Positions 17,658 through 25,233 of a DNA stretch of 64,000 nt are shown here, piece after piece. Origin of the DNA: DASUPK01 sp963743575 (GTDB lineage Bacteria; Actinomycetota; Thermoleophilia; Solirubrobacterales; 70-9). The notes beneath the pieces are model-generated. The model was not told where the DNA came from, searched no databases, and saw nothing but the letters and a program-made list of their open reading frames with translations. Position 1 is the stretch's first letter, and every line of letters begins with the position of its first letter. The stretch is from NCBI GenBank assembly GCA_963743575.1, contig CAVUQC010000002.1, positions 398,845-462,844 on the forward strand, in the 5' to 3' direction. A program made the translations under genes and the position numbers.

Positions 17658-20279
17658 TTACGCCTGTGCTCTTGCTTGCAGGAATCGGATGGCCTCCTGG
17701 TGTCTGGCGACGCAGGCCCCGTAGGCCCGAGATCGCCCCAGATCGGTCCTCTCCGAGGATAAAACCCTCAGGGCGGGGGCGGCGGAATCGGCCGTCCACT
17801 CGCACAATCCGAGCTCGCAGAGAACCCGCACGGAGCGGGCGGCGGTCTCGGGGGTTCGGGGGTACTCGCTGCCGCCCGCCAGCGCGGCGCGGAGCTCGGT
17901 TCCCTCTGCCTCGCCCCCGACGTCCGTGAGCGCGCGCCAGATTTCGGCGATCGACGCGCGCAGATCCCACTCGCGGCCGAGCAGGCGCTCGGTCAGCTGG
18001 AGCTCCGACGGGCCGTAGGCGAGGTGGAGGTAGCCGTGCTCCTCCGCGTCCGCCCAGGCCAGACCCTCCACCGCTTCACTCGGCGCAGGATCGATCGCCA
18101 CGATGTGGCGAAAGGGCCGGGGCGCGTCTGGCCTCAGAGCGAGGACCGTCCAATCGACCAGTACGAGGGTGGCCCCGTCCGGGGTACGCAGGGCCGCATC
18201 GATCGATTCGAAGCCGCAGCGGCAGCAGGCCATCCTCGGGAGGGATGCCCCGAAGCGGCGCGGATCTGCGGCGGCGGAGGCGAGCTGCGCCCGCCGGGCT
18301 GCGTCGGCGCAGATCGCAAGGACGGGCTGGCCGCTCGAGATCAGCTCGGCGAGGGAGGCGACCGCCGCGCCTCCGCGGCGGTCGACACGCTCGCGGCGGG
18401 GACCATCGGGGGCGCGGACGTCGAGCAGGGCGCCTGGGGGGCCTGCGCCGATCCGCTCGAGCTCGTGCTCGAATCTCTCCCACCATTCCGCGTCGGGGCT
18501 CGGGCAGCCGTCGCCACACGGACGAGTCTTCGGGACATCGTCACTGCCGCCGAGCGGGTAGAGCTCGCGGACGACCACCCGCGGCTGCTCCGCTCCGTTC
18601 CAGCGGTCGACCTCGAGCTCGACCGAGAGGTCCATGGCCTGATCCTCGCGGCGCGAGATCTCGCCGTTCATGCCGAAGGCCACGCCCGCGGCTCGGCCGG
18701 CGCCGCTCTCGAGCTGAAAGCGCGAGTGCTTGCCCTCCTGGCCGAGTGGACGGACCTCGCGGAGACGTCCGGAGGGGACCAGGAGGCGAGGGCCGGGGTT
18801 TCCCATGCCGAATGGGCCGAGAGTCTCCAGCTGCCGCGCCAAGTCCATGCCGATTCCTTCCCGGCCAACGCCCACCAGGGCGTCGAGGCGCTCGGTGCGA
18901 ACCAGGTCCTCGGGGTCGATCTGGGAGGCGGCGTGCTCGATGAAGGCTTCGCGGAAGTCATCGAGACGGTCGCTCTCGAGCTCCAGGCCGGCGGCGGCGC
19001 GATGACCCCCGTATCGGGTGAGGTACTCCGAGGTGGCGTCGAGGGCGGCGACCAGATCGAATCCGGGGATGCTGCGCGCGGACCCCTTTGCCGTGCCGTT
19101 CTCGATTGAGAGCAGGACGGTGGGTCGGAAGTGCCGCTCGACCAGGCGCGAGGCCGCGATGCCGACGACGCCGGGATGCCACCCCTCGCCCGCCAGGACG
19201 AGGGCCGGCGCCTCCTTCAGCGAGTCCGGGAGCTCCGAGCGGGCGCGCTGCGCCCCCTCCACCACCTTCTGCTCTGCCGAGCGGCGTTCGGCGTTGGCGC
19301 GATCGAGCTCGGCGGCGATCGCGGCGGCGCGGTCGGGATCGTCGGTGAGCATCAGCTCCACTCCGGCGTCGGCTCGGTAGAGCCGGCCAGCGGCGTTGAT
19401 GCGCGGAGCGAGCCGGAAGCCGAGAGAGCCGGCGTCGACCGACTCGGGGTCGACCGATGCGGCGGCCATCAGAGCGCGCAGGCCGACGCGGGGGCCTTCG
19501 CGGAACAGCCGCAGGCCCTCGCGGACCAGGCGGCGGTTCTCGCCGACCAGGGGGACCATGTCGGCGACGGTGGCCAGGGCGACCATGTCGAGGACAGCAT
19601 CGGTGTGGTGCCGGGTGCCCCCCACCGTCTCGGTCGCGCCTTGGCCGGCGGCGTCGCAGAGAGCGGTCGCGAGCTTGTAGGCGACGCCCGCAGCGCAGAG
19701 CCCCTCGAAGGGGTAGTCCGAGATGACCGGATGGATGATCGGGCAGTCGGGGAGGACCTCGCCCGGGAGGTGATGGTCAGTGACCACGACCTGCATGCCG
19801 GCGGCCCGGGCGGCGGCGACCTCCTCGACGGAGCCGATTCCGCAATCGACGGTGATGACGAGCTCGGTGCCCCGGCGCTGGATTTGCTCGACGCTCGACA
19901 TCGTCAGGCCGTAGCCGTCGGAGAGCCTGTCGGGGATGAACCAGTCGCACTCGGCGCCGAGGGCGCGGAGGGTCGAGACGAGGATCGCGGTCGAGGTGAC
20001 GCCATCGACGTCGTAGTCGCCGTGGACCGTGATCCGGCCCGGGCCGCGGGCGACCGAGAGGATCAGCTCGCACGTCTCCTCCATTCCGCGGAAGTCGGTG
20101 GGCGCGTGAGCCTCGCGGGCCTCGAGGAAGCGGCGGGCGGCATCGACGGTGCGGTAGCCGCGCCTGACGAGCGTCACGGCGACCGGCTCGGCCAGCTCGA
20201 GCTCGGCCGCGAGCCGCCGAACCTCGCCGTAGTCATAGGGATCAGCGGAAAACGCTCGGGCGGGCTGCATCGAGGCCAT
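17658..20279 (-). CDS. recJ: Single-stranded-DNA-specific exonuclease RecJ, long form
   Basis: A protein of 873 residues. The DHH domain has GDYDVDGVTSTAILV (residues 87-101), VITVDCGIGS and VVTDHHLPGE; the DHHA1 domain has ASRLVERHFRPTVLLS and GGHRAAAGLELE; an OB-like segment follows. RecJ digests 5' ssDNA ends in recombination and mismatch repair. Beyond about residue 570 there are some 300 extra residues (Cys-containing, with PVLAICADAARRAQLA and VLVDWTVLALRP) that look like a degenerate helicase-like domain. A perfect 14-bp palindrome lies just upstream (20293-20306). Confidence 0.93.
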   Translation of the reverse strand: MASMQPARAFSADPYDYGEVRRLAAELELAEPVAVTLVRRGYRTVDAARRFLEAREAHAPTDFRGMEETCELILSVARGPGRITVHGDYDVDGVTSTAILVSTLRALGAECDWFIPDRLSDGYGLTMSSVEQIQRRGTELVITVDCGIGSVEEVAAARAAGMQVVVTDHHLPGEVLPDCPIIHPVISDYPFEGLCAAGVAYKLATALCDAAGQGATETVGGTRHHTDAVLDMVALATVADMVPLVGENRRLVREGLRLFREGPRVGLRALMAAASVDPESVDAGSLGFRLAPRINAAGRLYRADAGVELMLTDDPDRAAAIAAELDRANAERRSAEQKVVEGAQRARSELPDSLKEAPALVLAGEGWHPGVVGIAASRLVERHFRPTVLLSIENGTAKGSARSIPGFDLVAALDATSEYLTRYGGHRAAAGLELESDRLDDFREAFIEHAASQIDPEDLVRTERLDALVGVGREGIGMDLARQLETLGPFGMGNPGPRLLVPSGRLREVRPLGQEGKHSRFQLESGAGRAAGVAFGMNGEISRREDQAMDLSVELEVDRWNGAEQPRVVVRELYPLGGSDDVPKTRPCGDGCPSPDAEWWERFEHELERIGAGPPGALLDVRAPDGPRRERVDRRGGAAVASLAELISSGQPVLAICADAARRAQLASAAADPRRFGASLPRMACCRCGFESIDAALRTPDGATLVLVDWTVLALRPDAPRPFRHIVAIDPAPSEAVEGLAWADAEEHGYLHLAYGPSELQLTERLLGREWDLRASIAEIWRALTDVGGEAEGTELRAALAGGSEYPRTPETAARSVRVLCELGLCEWTADSAAPALRVLSSERTDLGRSRAYGACVARHQEAIRFLQARAQA

Positions 20280-20329
20280 CCAGCCATCTTGAGTCGGGGC
20301 CCCGACGGAACCGCCCGGGGGGAAGGCCT

Positions 20330-20366
20330 TGGTGAGTTCTTCCGGTATGTCCGAAACAAATCACCA
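20330..20366. repeat. 37-bp imperfect palindrome, copy A
   Basis: Begins TGGTGAGTTC and ends AAATCACCA around a TATGT centre; the two arms match apart from 3 positions. It is a diverged copy of the element at 21200-21236, in the same orientation, exactly 870 bp (290 codons) away. The stop codon of the AbiEi/DUF559 gene lies inside it (20361-20363). Confidence 0.8.
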
Positions 20367-21218
20367 GAGGCCCGTCAGGAGAGACCTGACGGTCTCGACC
20401 ACCTCATGGGGGCTCCCAGTCACCTGGCGCCACGTGAACCGAGAAACCTTGAATCCCAATACTCGGAGCCGGTTGTCACGTGAGCGATCCGCCTCGAACG
20501 CGGCCCGACCCCGATGAGAACCCCAACCATCCACTTCCGCAATCAACCGCTCGGCGCGCCAAAGAAAGTCAACCACGTACGCGTCGATCCGAACGTTCAC
20601 CTCCGGCCGGGGAATGCGGTGACGACGGCAGAGCGCGAGGAACTTCGTCTCGAGTTCGCTGCGGGTGTGGTCGGGTGTGACTGACTCGCCGAGAGGAAGG
20701 CGGAGGTACTCCGCCTGGCGGATGGCGGCGGCGAGCTGCTCGCTTGAGAGAGTGCGGCGAAGGTCCGCAAGCGTCCTTGCCGGCTTCGTGACAGGGATGC
20801 CTACTCGGCGCGTCACATCGGCTGGGGAAAGAGTGGTTGACCGGTGCAATCGGATTCCAGGCCTGCTTTTGCCCTCCCCGGGAACCGTGACGTGGATGGG
20901 AGGAAGCTCGCCGTTCCTTACTTGGTTCCGCCCCACCATCCCCCACAGTCCGGCCGCGCTCACATGGCTTAGAGCTGCGCCGTTGCCGCAAGCCAAGACT
21001 GCCGCCATCCACCTCCCCTCATTACTGATGTTCGGATGTCCGACTGCGTAGACACTGCGGTGGATGCGGAAGAGACGACCAGCACGGACGCGATCGCTGA
21101 TCGTGCTGGAGGGAAGTCCGAGAGACTTCAACTGCGGCAATGAGAGGACACCATGCTGCCGGCCAGCGACCCGCGCGATTGCCGCCTCTCGGCGGTGATT
21201 GGTGAGTTCCTCCGGCAT
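20361..21218 (-). CDS. AbiEi-antitoxin-domain / DUF559 (Vsr-like endonuclease fold) protein
   Basis: A protein of 285 residues. The N-terminus is a winged helix of the type IV antitoxin AbiEi kind (RQHGVLSLPQLKSLGLPSSTISDRVRAGRLFRIHRSVYAVGH). The C-terminus is DUF559, related to Vsr/restriction nucleases: RSELETKFLALC, the core VDFLWRAERLIAEVDGWGSHRGRAAFEADRSRD and the Arg/Val-rich end. The Glu-Asp-Asp pattern looks intact. No AbiEii toxin is next to it, so a toxin-antitoxin role is not supported. Start and stop codons both fall inside the flanking 37-bp palindromes. It splits the otherwise conserved secDF-rel neighbourhood, which suggests acquisition. Confidence 0.88.
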   Translation of the reverse strand: MPEELTNHRREAAIARVAGRQHGVLSLPQLKSLGLPSSTISDRVRAGRLFRIHRSVYAVGHPNISNEGRWMAAVLACGNGAALSHVSAAGLWGMVGRNQVRNGELPPIHVTVPGEGKSRPGIRLHRSTTLSPADVTRRVGIPVTKPARTLADLRRTLSSEQLAAAIRQAEYLRLPLGESVTPDHTRSELETKFLALCRRHRIPRPEVNVRIDAYVVDFLWRAERLIAEVDGWGSHRGRAAFEADRSRDNRLRVLGFKVSRFTWRQVTGSPHEVVETVRSLLTGLW

Positions 21219-21236
21219 ATCCGGACGAAGTCACCA
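21200..21236. repeat. 37-bp imperfect palindrome, copy B
   Basis: Begins TGGTGAGTTCCTCCGG and ends CCGGACGAAGTCACCA around CATAT; the two arms differ at 2 positions. The ATG of the AbiEi/DUF559 gene (21218-21216, minus) lies at its centre. As RNA it would put the start codon in a hairpin loop; as DNA it is a plausible operator or nuclease site. Confidence 0.85.
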
Positions 21237-21249
21237 ACTCCCTGAATCT

Positions 21250-21362
21250 CGCCCCCTTCATCGCCGGGTTTCGTCCCAGCGCCCCCTTCATCGCCGGGTT
21301 TCGTCCCAGCGCCCCCTTCATCGCCGGGTTTCGTCCCAGCGCCCTCCACCGCCGGGCTCGCA
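21250..21362. repeat. 30-bp tandem repeat, three exact copies plus a degenerate fourth
   Basis: Three identical 30-base units at 21250-21279, 21280-21309 and 21310-21339 (each starts CGCCCCCTTCATCGCC and ends TTTCGTCCCAG), then a diverged partial unit to about 21362. There are no spacers, so this is not CRISPR. On the minus strand the unit would encode GRNPAMKGAL, but that frame has no support as a gene. It lies between the secDF group and the AbiEi/DUF559 gene. Confidence 0.95.
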
Positions 21363-21373
21363 CCGGCGGACCG

Positions 21374-21646
21374 CTAGATGTGCTCCGCCTCCACGCCCGA
21401 GCGCACGCCCATTGCGTAGACGACGGCCAGGCCGATCAGGGTGCCTGGGATCGCGTAGACGGCTGTCGCCAGGTCGGTATCGCCGATCGTCTTGCCCAGC
21501 AGGATCTGGGCGATCGCGCCGCTTGCCATCGCGCCCACGGCCGCTCCCAGGAACGCGCCCACGATGCCGCCCTGGAAGCGGTCGGGGACGAAGACCGTGA
21601 AGTGCCAGAGGGCGACGCCCATCGTGAACCAGACCAGTGCGGCCAT
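21374..21646 (-). CDS. Small membrane protein coupled to secDF
   Basis: A protein of 90 residues with about three hydrophobic segments (ALVWFTMGVALWHFTVFV; IVGAFLGAAVGAMASGAIAQILLG; AVYAIPGTLIGLAVVYAMGV), the middle one Gly/Ala-rich, and an acidic end. Its ATG overlaps the secDF stop (TGATG), so it is translated with SecDF. No named family is recognised. A role in the membrane, perhaps linked to the translocase, is inferred from position only. Confidence 0.75.
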   Translation of the reverse strand: MAALVWFTMGVALWHFTVFVPDRFQGGIVGAFLGAAVGAMASGAIAQILLGKTIGDTDLATAVYAIPGTLIGLAVVYAMGVRSGVEAEHI

Positions 21647-24621
21647 CAGCGGTTCCTCCCATGCTTTCGCTTTTTGCGCCCGCCGGACTCCCGTGCCCGG
21701 CGGAGGGCGGCGGCGCTCGCCTCGCTCAGCTCGGGCTTCTCCTGCTCCGCCCCACCGTTCCCGCTCGGGGCGGGCTCGCCGTCGCCACTGGCCCTGCCTT
21801 CATTGCCAGTCCCGTCAGCACCGCCGTCACCACCTGCGCCCACCGGCGCGGCTGGCTCGCTGGGCACGGGCGCGGGCGGCGGGGCCACCGGACCGGGCGG
21901 CTCCGCCACCACACCGGGAACCTGGGACTGCACGGGCGCCGGAGCATCGGCGCGGCTCGGGGCCGGCGCTGCGGGCACCGGCGTCTCTGCCTGGACGGGC
22001 TCCTCGACACCGTCGACCCGCGCCACCACGTTGTCTTCCGGGAAGGCGGGCACAACCCCGCCCATCTGCTCCTCGATTCGCTCGCGCCGTCGGCGATAGG
22101 CCGGCTCGCGCTCCTTCCAGTGGGTGAGCACAGGCGACGCGATGAAAATCGACGAATACGTACCGGAGGCGAGGCCGACCATCATCGCGAAGGCGAAGTC
22201 CTTCAGGGTCGCTCCGCCGAAGATGAAGAGCACCGTCACCAGGAAGACGCTGGACAGACCGGTGATCAGCGACCTGGTCAGAACCTCGCTCATGGAGCGG
22301 TTGACGATCTGGGAGAAGCTGGCACGCGGCAATCGCGGCACGTTCTCGCGCACGCGGTCGAACACGATGACCGTGTCGTAGAGCGAGTACCCGAGGATGG
22401 TCAGGAACGCGGCGACGGTGCCGCTGGTCACCTCCCTCCCCGTCAGCGAATACACGCCTCCCGTGATCAGGATGTCGTGGAGCAGGGCGATGATCACCGG
22501 CACCGCGTACTTCGGCTCGAACCGGAACGCCACGTATGCGCAGATCACAAGGAGCGAGAAGATGATCGCCTCGATCGCGCTGTTGGCCACCTGTTGGCCG
22601 AAGGTCGGGCCGACGGTGGTCGCGTCGAACCCGTTCGGGACGATCCCGTACGCCGACTGCAGGGCCGGCTGGACCGACTGGATCTCGGCCGGCTTCGCCT
22701 TGGAGTCGATCTCGAAGACGTTCGTGCCGAGCTCCTTGTTGGTCGCCTTGGTGATCTGCGCGTCACTGATCCCGGCGGCGTTGACCGTCGAGCGCACGTC
22801 GCCGACCGTGGTCGGCTTCGCCAGGCCGACGGTGATGCGGCTGCCGCCCTTGAAGTCGATGCCGAGGTTGAGCTGCTTGGTGGCGAACGAGATCGCGCCG
22901 ATCAGCAGGATGCAGCCCGAGAGCGAGAAGAAGTAGCGGCTCGCCCGGCTGAAGTCGAACTTCCAGTGGTGGTAGTTCTCCCGCGCCCCGAGCAACTTCG
23001 GCGAACGCAGGAAGTGCGCACGTCCGAACAGTCCGAGGAACGCCTGGGTGAAGACCACTGCGGTGAACAGCGAGGCGATCGTGCCGACGCCAAGGACGAA
23101 CGCGAAGCCCTTCACGTTCGAGGTGGCCAGCGCGAACAGGATGAACGCCGTGATCAGCGTGATCACGTTCGCGTCGACGATCGTCGCGATTCCCTTGCGG
23201 TAACCGGCCGAGATCGCGCTCAGCATCGATTTACCGCCCCTCGCCTCTTCCTTGATCCGCTCGAAGATGACGATGTTGGCGTCGGCTGCCACCCCGATAG
23301 TCAGGATCAACCCGGCTATGCCCGGCAGGGTCAGGGTGATCGGGATCAGCTTGATCAGGGCGAAGAAGAGCACGCCGTAGATCGCCAGCCCGACCACGGC
23401 CACGAAGCCGAGGAAGCGGTAGTAGATGAGCAGGAAGAGGCAGACCAGGATCAGGCCGACGATCCCCGCCTTCAGGCCCTGATTCAGCGCCTGCTGGCCG
23501 AGGGTCGCCGAGACCGTCGAGCTCGAGATCTGCGTCAGGTCTACCGGGAGAGCACCGATCTGGAGGATCTGCGCGAGGTCATTGGACTCCTGCTGGGTCA
23601 GCCCGTTGATCTCCGCCCCCGTCCGCCCGTCGATCCCGTTCGGGTTGTCGACGAAGTTGACGATCGGCCGCGACTTGATCTGCTGGTCCAGGACAACGGC
23701 GAAGTGGCCCGAGTACTGGTCGGCGAGGCTGGTGTTCCCCGCGACCCCGGGCGGAGCGTTCTGGAGGCCGCGCTGGGCGATCGCCTTGGTGACGTTTGAG
23801 AACTCCTGGCGGCCATTGCCGGAGAAGGAGAAGGTCACGTCGGGCTGGTTGAACTGGTCGAAGTTCGCCTTCGGATCGGTGATGTCGGTGCCCGACAGCG
23901 CCGGCCGGTCGCGGATCACGAACCACTGCGCCTGCGGGCTGTTCTTGTTGTCGGTCTGGGACTGGCCGGGGGCCGGCTCCTTCTGGACCACGAGCGTGCC
24001 CTGCGGGACGGTGAGGATCTGGCTGTTCGGCGGCTGCTTCTGGTTTTTCAGCTCCGAGAACAGGTCCTTCGTCGATTCCGACGGCCCGGCGATCCAGGCG
24101 TGCGTCTGCGAGTCGAAGAGGTAGTACTGCGGCCCGGTCGTCGTGCACTTGTTCTGGAAGCACTCCGGCGTCTGCTTGGAGGCGAGCTTGACCGCGTCGT
24201 AGAGTCGGCTGAACGAGGACTCGCCGTTCGGGACGTTGGTCTTCGCCGGGTTGGGAATGACGTTCGGCTCCCAGTCGTAGAAGTACATCTGCGCCGTCTC
24301 CCCGACCTGCTTGCTCGCGTTCGCGGCGTTGCTGACATCGGGGAGCCCGACGCGGATCGAGTCGGAGCCGATCCGGGAGATCTCGGGCTCGGACACGCCG
24401 AAGGCGTCGGTGCGCTTCCGGATGATCTCGATCGACCGATCGATGTCGGTCCCGTCGATCGTCGGGTTCTGCGGCGTCGGTCGCGCCTGGAAGATCAGCT
24501 CGGTGCCGCCCTTCAGGTCGAGCCCGAGGGTCGTCGTCTTGGTCGCGATGACGATTCCCGATCCGAGGATCAGGAGCGCCACGAAGGCGAGGACGAAGAT
24601 GTTGCGACGGCGGTTGCTCAC
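21646..24621 (-). CDS. secDF: SecDF fusion protein translocase subunit
   Basis: A protein of 991 residues joining SecD and SecF. The SecD half has LGLDLKGGTELIF, a long extracytoplasmic domain and a membrane domain with GVAADANIVIFERIKEE. The SecF half has FSRASRYFFSLSGCIL, LGIDFKGGSRITVG, ILGYSLYDTVIVFDRVREN and SQIVNRSMSEVLTRS. It uses the proton gradient to pull proteins out of the SecYEG channel. A Pro/Ala/Glu-rich cytoplasmic tail of about 150 residues ending KKRKHGRNR is unusual. Most Actinomycetota keep separate secD and secF genes; the fusion and the absence of a recognisable yajC are notable. Confidence 0.95.
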   Translation of the reverse strand: MSNRRRNIFVLAFVALLILGSGIVIATKTTTLGLDLKGGTELIFQARPTPQNPTIDGTDIDRSIEIIRKRTDAFGVSEPEISRIGSDSIRVGLPDVSNAANASKQVGETAQMYFYDWEPNVIPNPAKTNVPNGESSFSRLYDAVKLASKQTPECFQNKCTTTGPQYYLFDSQTHAWIAGPSESTKDLFSELKNQKQPPNSQILTVPQGTLVVQKEPAPGQSQTDNKNSPQAQWFVIRDRPALSGTDITDPKANFDQFNQPDVTFSFSGNGRQEFSNVTKAIAQRGLQNAPPGVAGNTSLADQYSGHFAVVLDQQIKSRPIVNFVDNPNGIDGRTGAEINGLTQQESNDLAQILQIGALPVDLTQISSSTVSATLGQQALNQGLKAGIVGLILVCLFLLIYYRFLGFVAVVGLAIYGVLFFALIKLIPITLTLPGIAGLILTIGVAADANIVIFERIKEEARGGKSMLSAISAGYRKGIATIVDANVITLITAFILFALATSNVKGFAFVLGVGTIASLFTAVVFTQAFLGLFGRAHFLRSPKLLGARENYHHWKFDFSRASRYFFSLSGCILLIGAISFATKQLNLGIDFKGGSRITVGLAKPTTVGDVRSTVNAAGISDAQITKATNKELGTNVFEIDSKAKPAEIQSVQPALQSAYGIVPNGFDATTVGPTFGQQVANSAIEAIIFSLLVICAYVAFRFEPKYAVPVIIALLHDILITGGVYSLTGREVTSGTVAAFLTILGYSLYDTVIVFDRVRENVPRLPRASFSQIVNRSMSEVLTRSLITGLSSVFLVTVLFIFGGATLKDFAFAMMVGLASGTYSSIFIASPVLTHWKEREPAYRRRRERIEEQMGGVVPAFPEDNVVARVDGVEEPVQAETPVPAAPAPSRADAPAPVQSQVPGVVAEPPGPVAPPPAPVPSEPAAPVGAGGDGGADGTGNEGRASGDGEPAPSGNGGAEQEKPELSEASAAALRRARESGGRKKRKHGRNR

Positions 24622-24693
24622 GGTGTCAGGGGCACGCTAGCGGCAGAGATTGCTGAAGCGTAAACGCGATACGTCGCCGTTCGGAGCGGGGAT

Positions 24694-25179
24694 CTACTCG
24701 GGCGTCAGGACGAGCAGCAGCCCGCCGTCGTCGTCGTACGCCGGGAAGAGGTCGGCCGTCGCCTCGGTCGGCAGATCGCCCTCGGCGTTCACGGCGACCT
24801 TCTTGCCGAGCGACCGCACCCCCCATTCGAGAGTCGTCTCGATGGGATCCGTCTCGCCGTTGGCATCGGTGTCCGCGGTCGGTCCGCCGTCGCCCTTGTC
24901 GATCCACTGCAGGCCCAGAACCTCCCTGACCGGGCGGCCGATCACCTGCTCGTCCTTCAGGCCGGTGAGCTCGAAGGCCCCCTTGCCGAGGTCCAGGACC
25001 CTGGCCTGCTGGTCCAGGGTGAAGAAGGCGGCGCCGGGCGCGGGCATGTAGTCGTCGAGCAACTCGAAGAGGAAGCCGAAGCCGCATTTCGAGCAACCCT
25101 TGGGTCGCGTCGAAAAGCCGGCCGTGCGCTCCCCGCTCAGCTCCCTGTTCCCACAGTTCGGACAGATGAAGTACGGCAT
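24694..25179 (-). CDS. Zinc-ribbon protein with a PAS-like sensor domain
   Basis: A protein of 161 residues. It starts PYFICPNCGNRE with a second Cys pair in GCSKCGFGF, giving a CxxC-CxxC zinc ribbon. A PAS-like domain follows (AAFFTLDQQARVLDLGKGAFELTGL...VIGRPVREVLGL). The end LFPAYDDDGGLLLVLTPE may close the PAS sheet. It occupies the position where many actinobacteria have yajC, between ruvB and secDF, but is not YajC. It probably senses a ligand or redox state and acts through protein contacts; this is inference. Confidence 0.75.
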   Translation of the reverse strand: MPYFICPNCGNRELSGERTAGFSTRPKGCSKCGFGFLFELLDDYMPAPGAAFFTLDQQARVLDLGKGAFELTGLKDEQVIGRPVREVLGLQWIDKGDGGPTADTDANGETDPIETTLEWGVRSLGKKVAVNAEGDLPTEATADLFPAYDDDGGLLLVLTPE

Positions 25180-25233
25180 TCGAGAAAAAGGCTAGCCGAC
25201 CGCCAGGTGCGGCTTCGCCACCGGATCGCGGCG

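Noticed and set aside
17616..17970. Extended rel start at ATG 17970
   Set aside because: It would overlap recJ by more than 300 bases and add a sequence without homology.
20361..21218. Type IV toxin-antitoxin module
   Set aside because: Only the AbiEi-like winged helix is present, fused to DUF559; no AbiEii nucleotidyltransferase toxin is adjacent.
21250..21362. Possible CRISPR array
   Set aside because: The three 30-bp units are directly adjacent with no spacers, and no cas genes are present; it is a tandem repeat.
21637..23799. 720-codon plus-strand open frame opposite secDF
   Set aside because: Low-complexity Arg/Asp/Gly translation, fully antisense to secDF; a GC-driven shadow.
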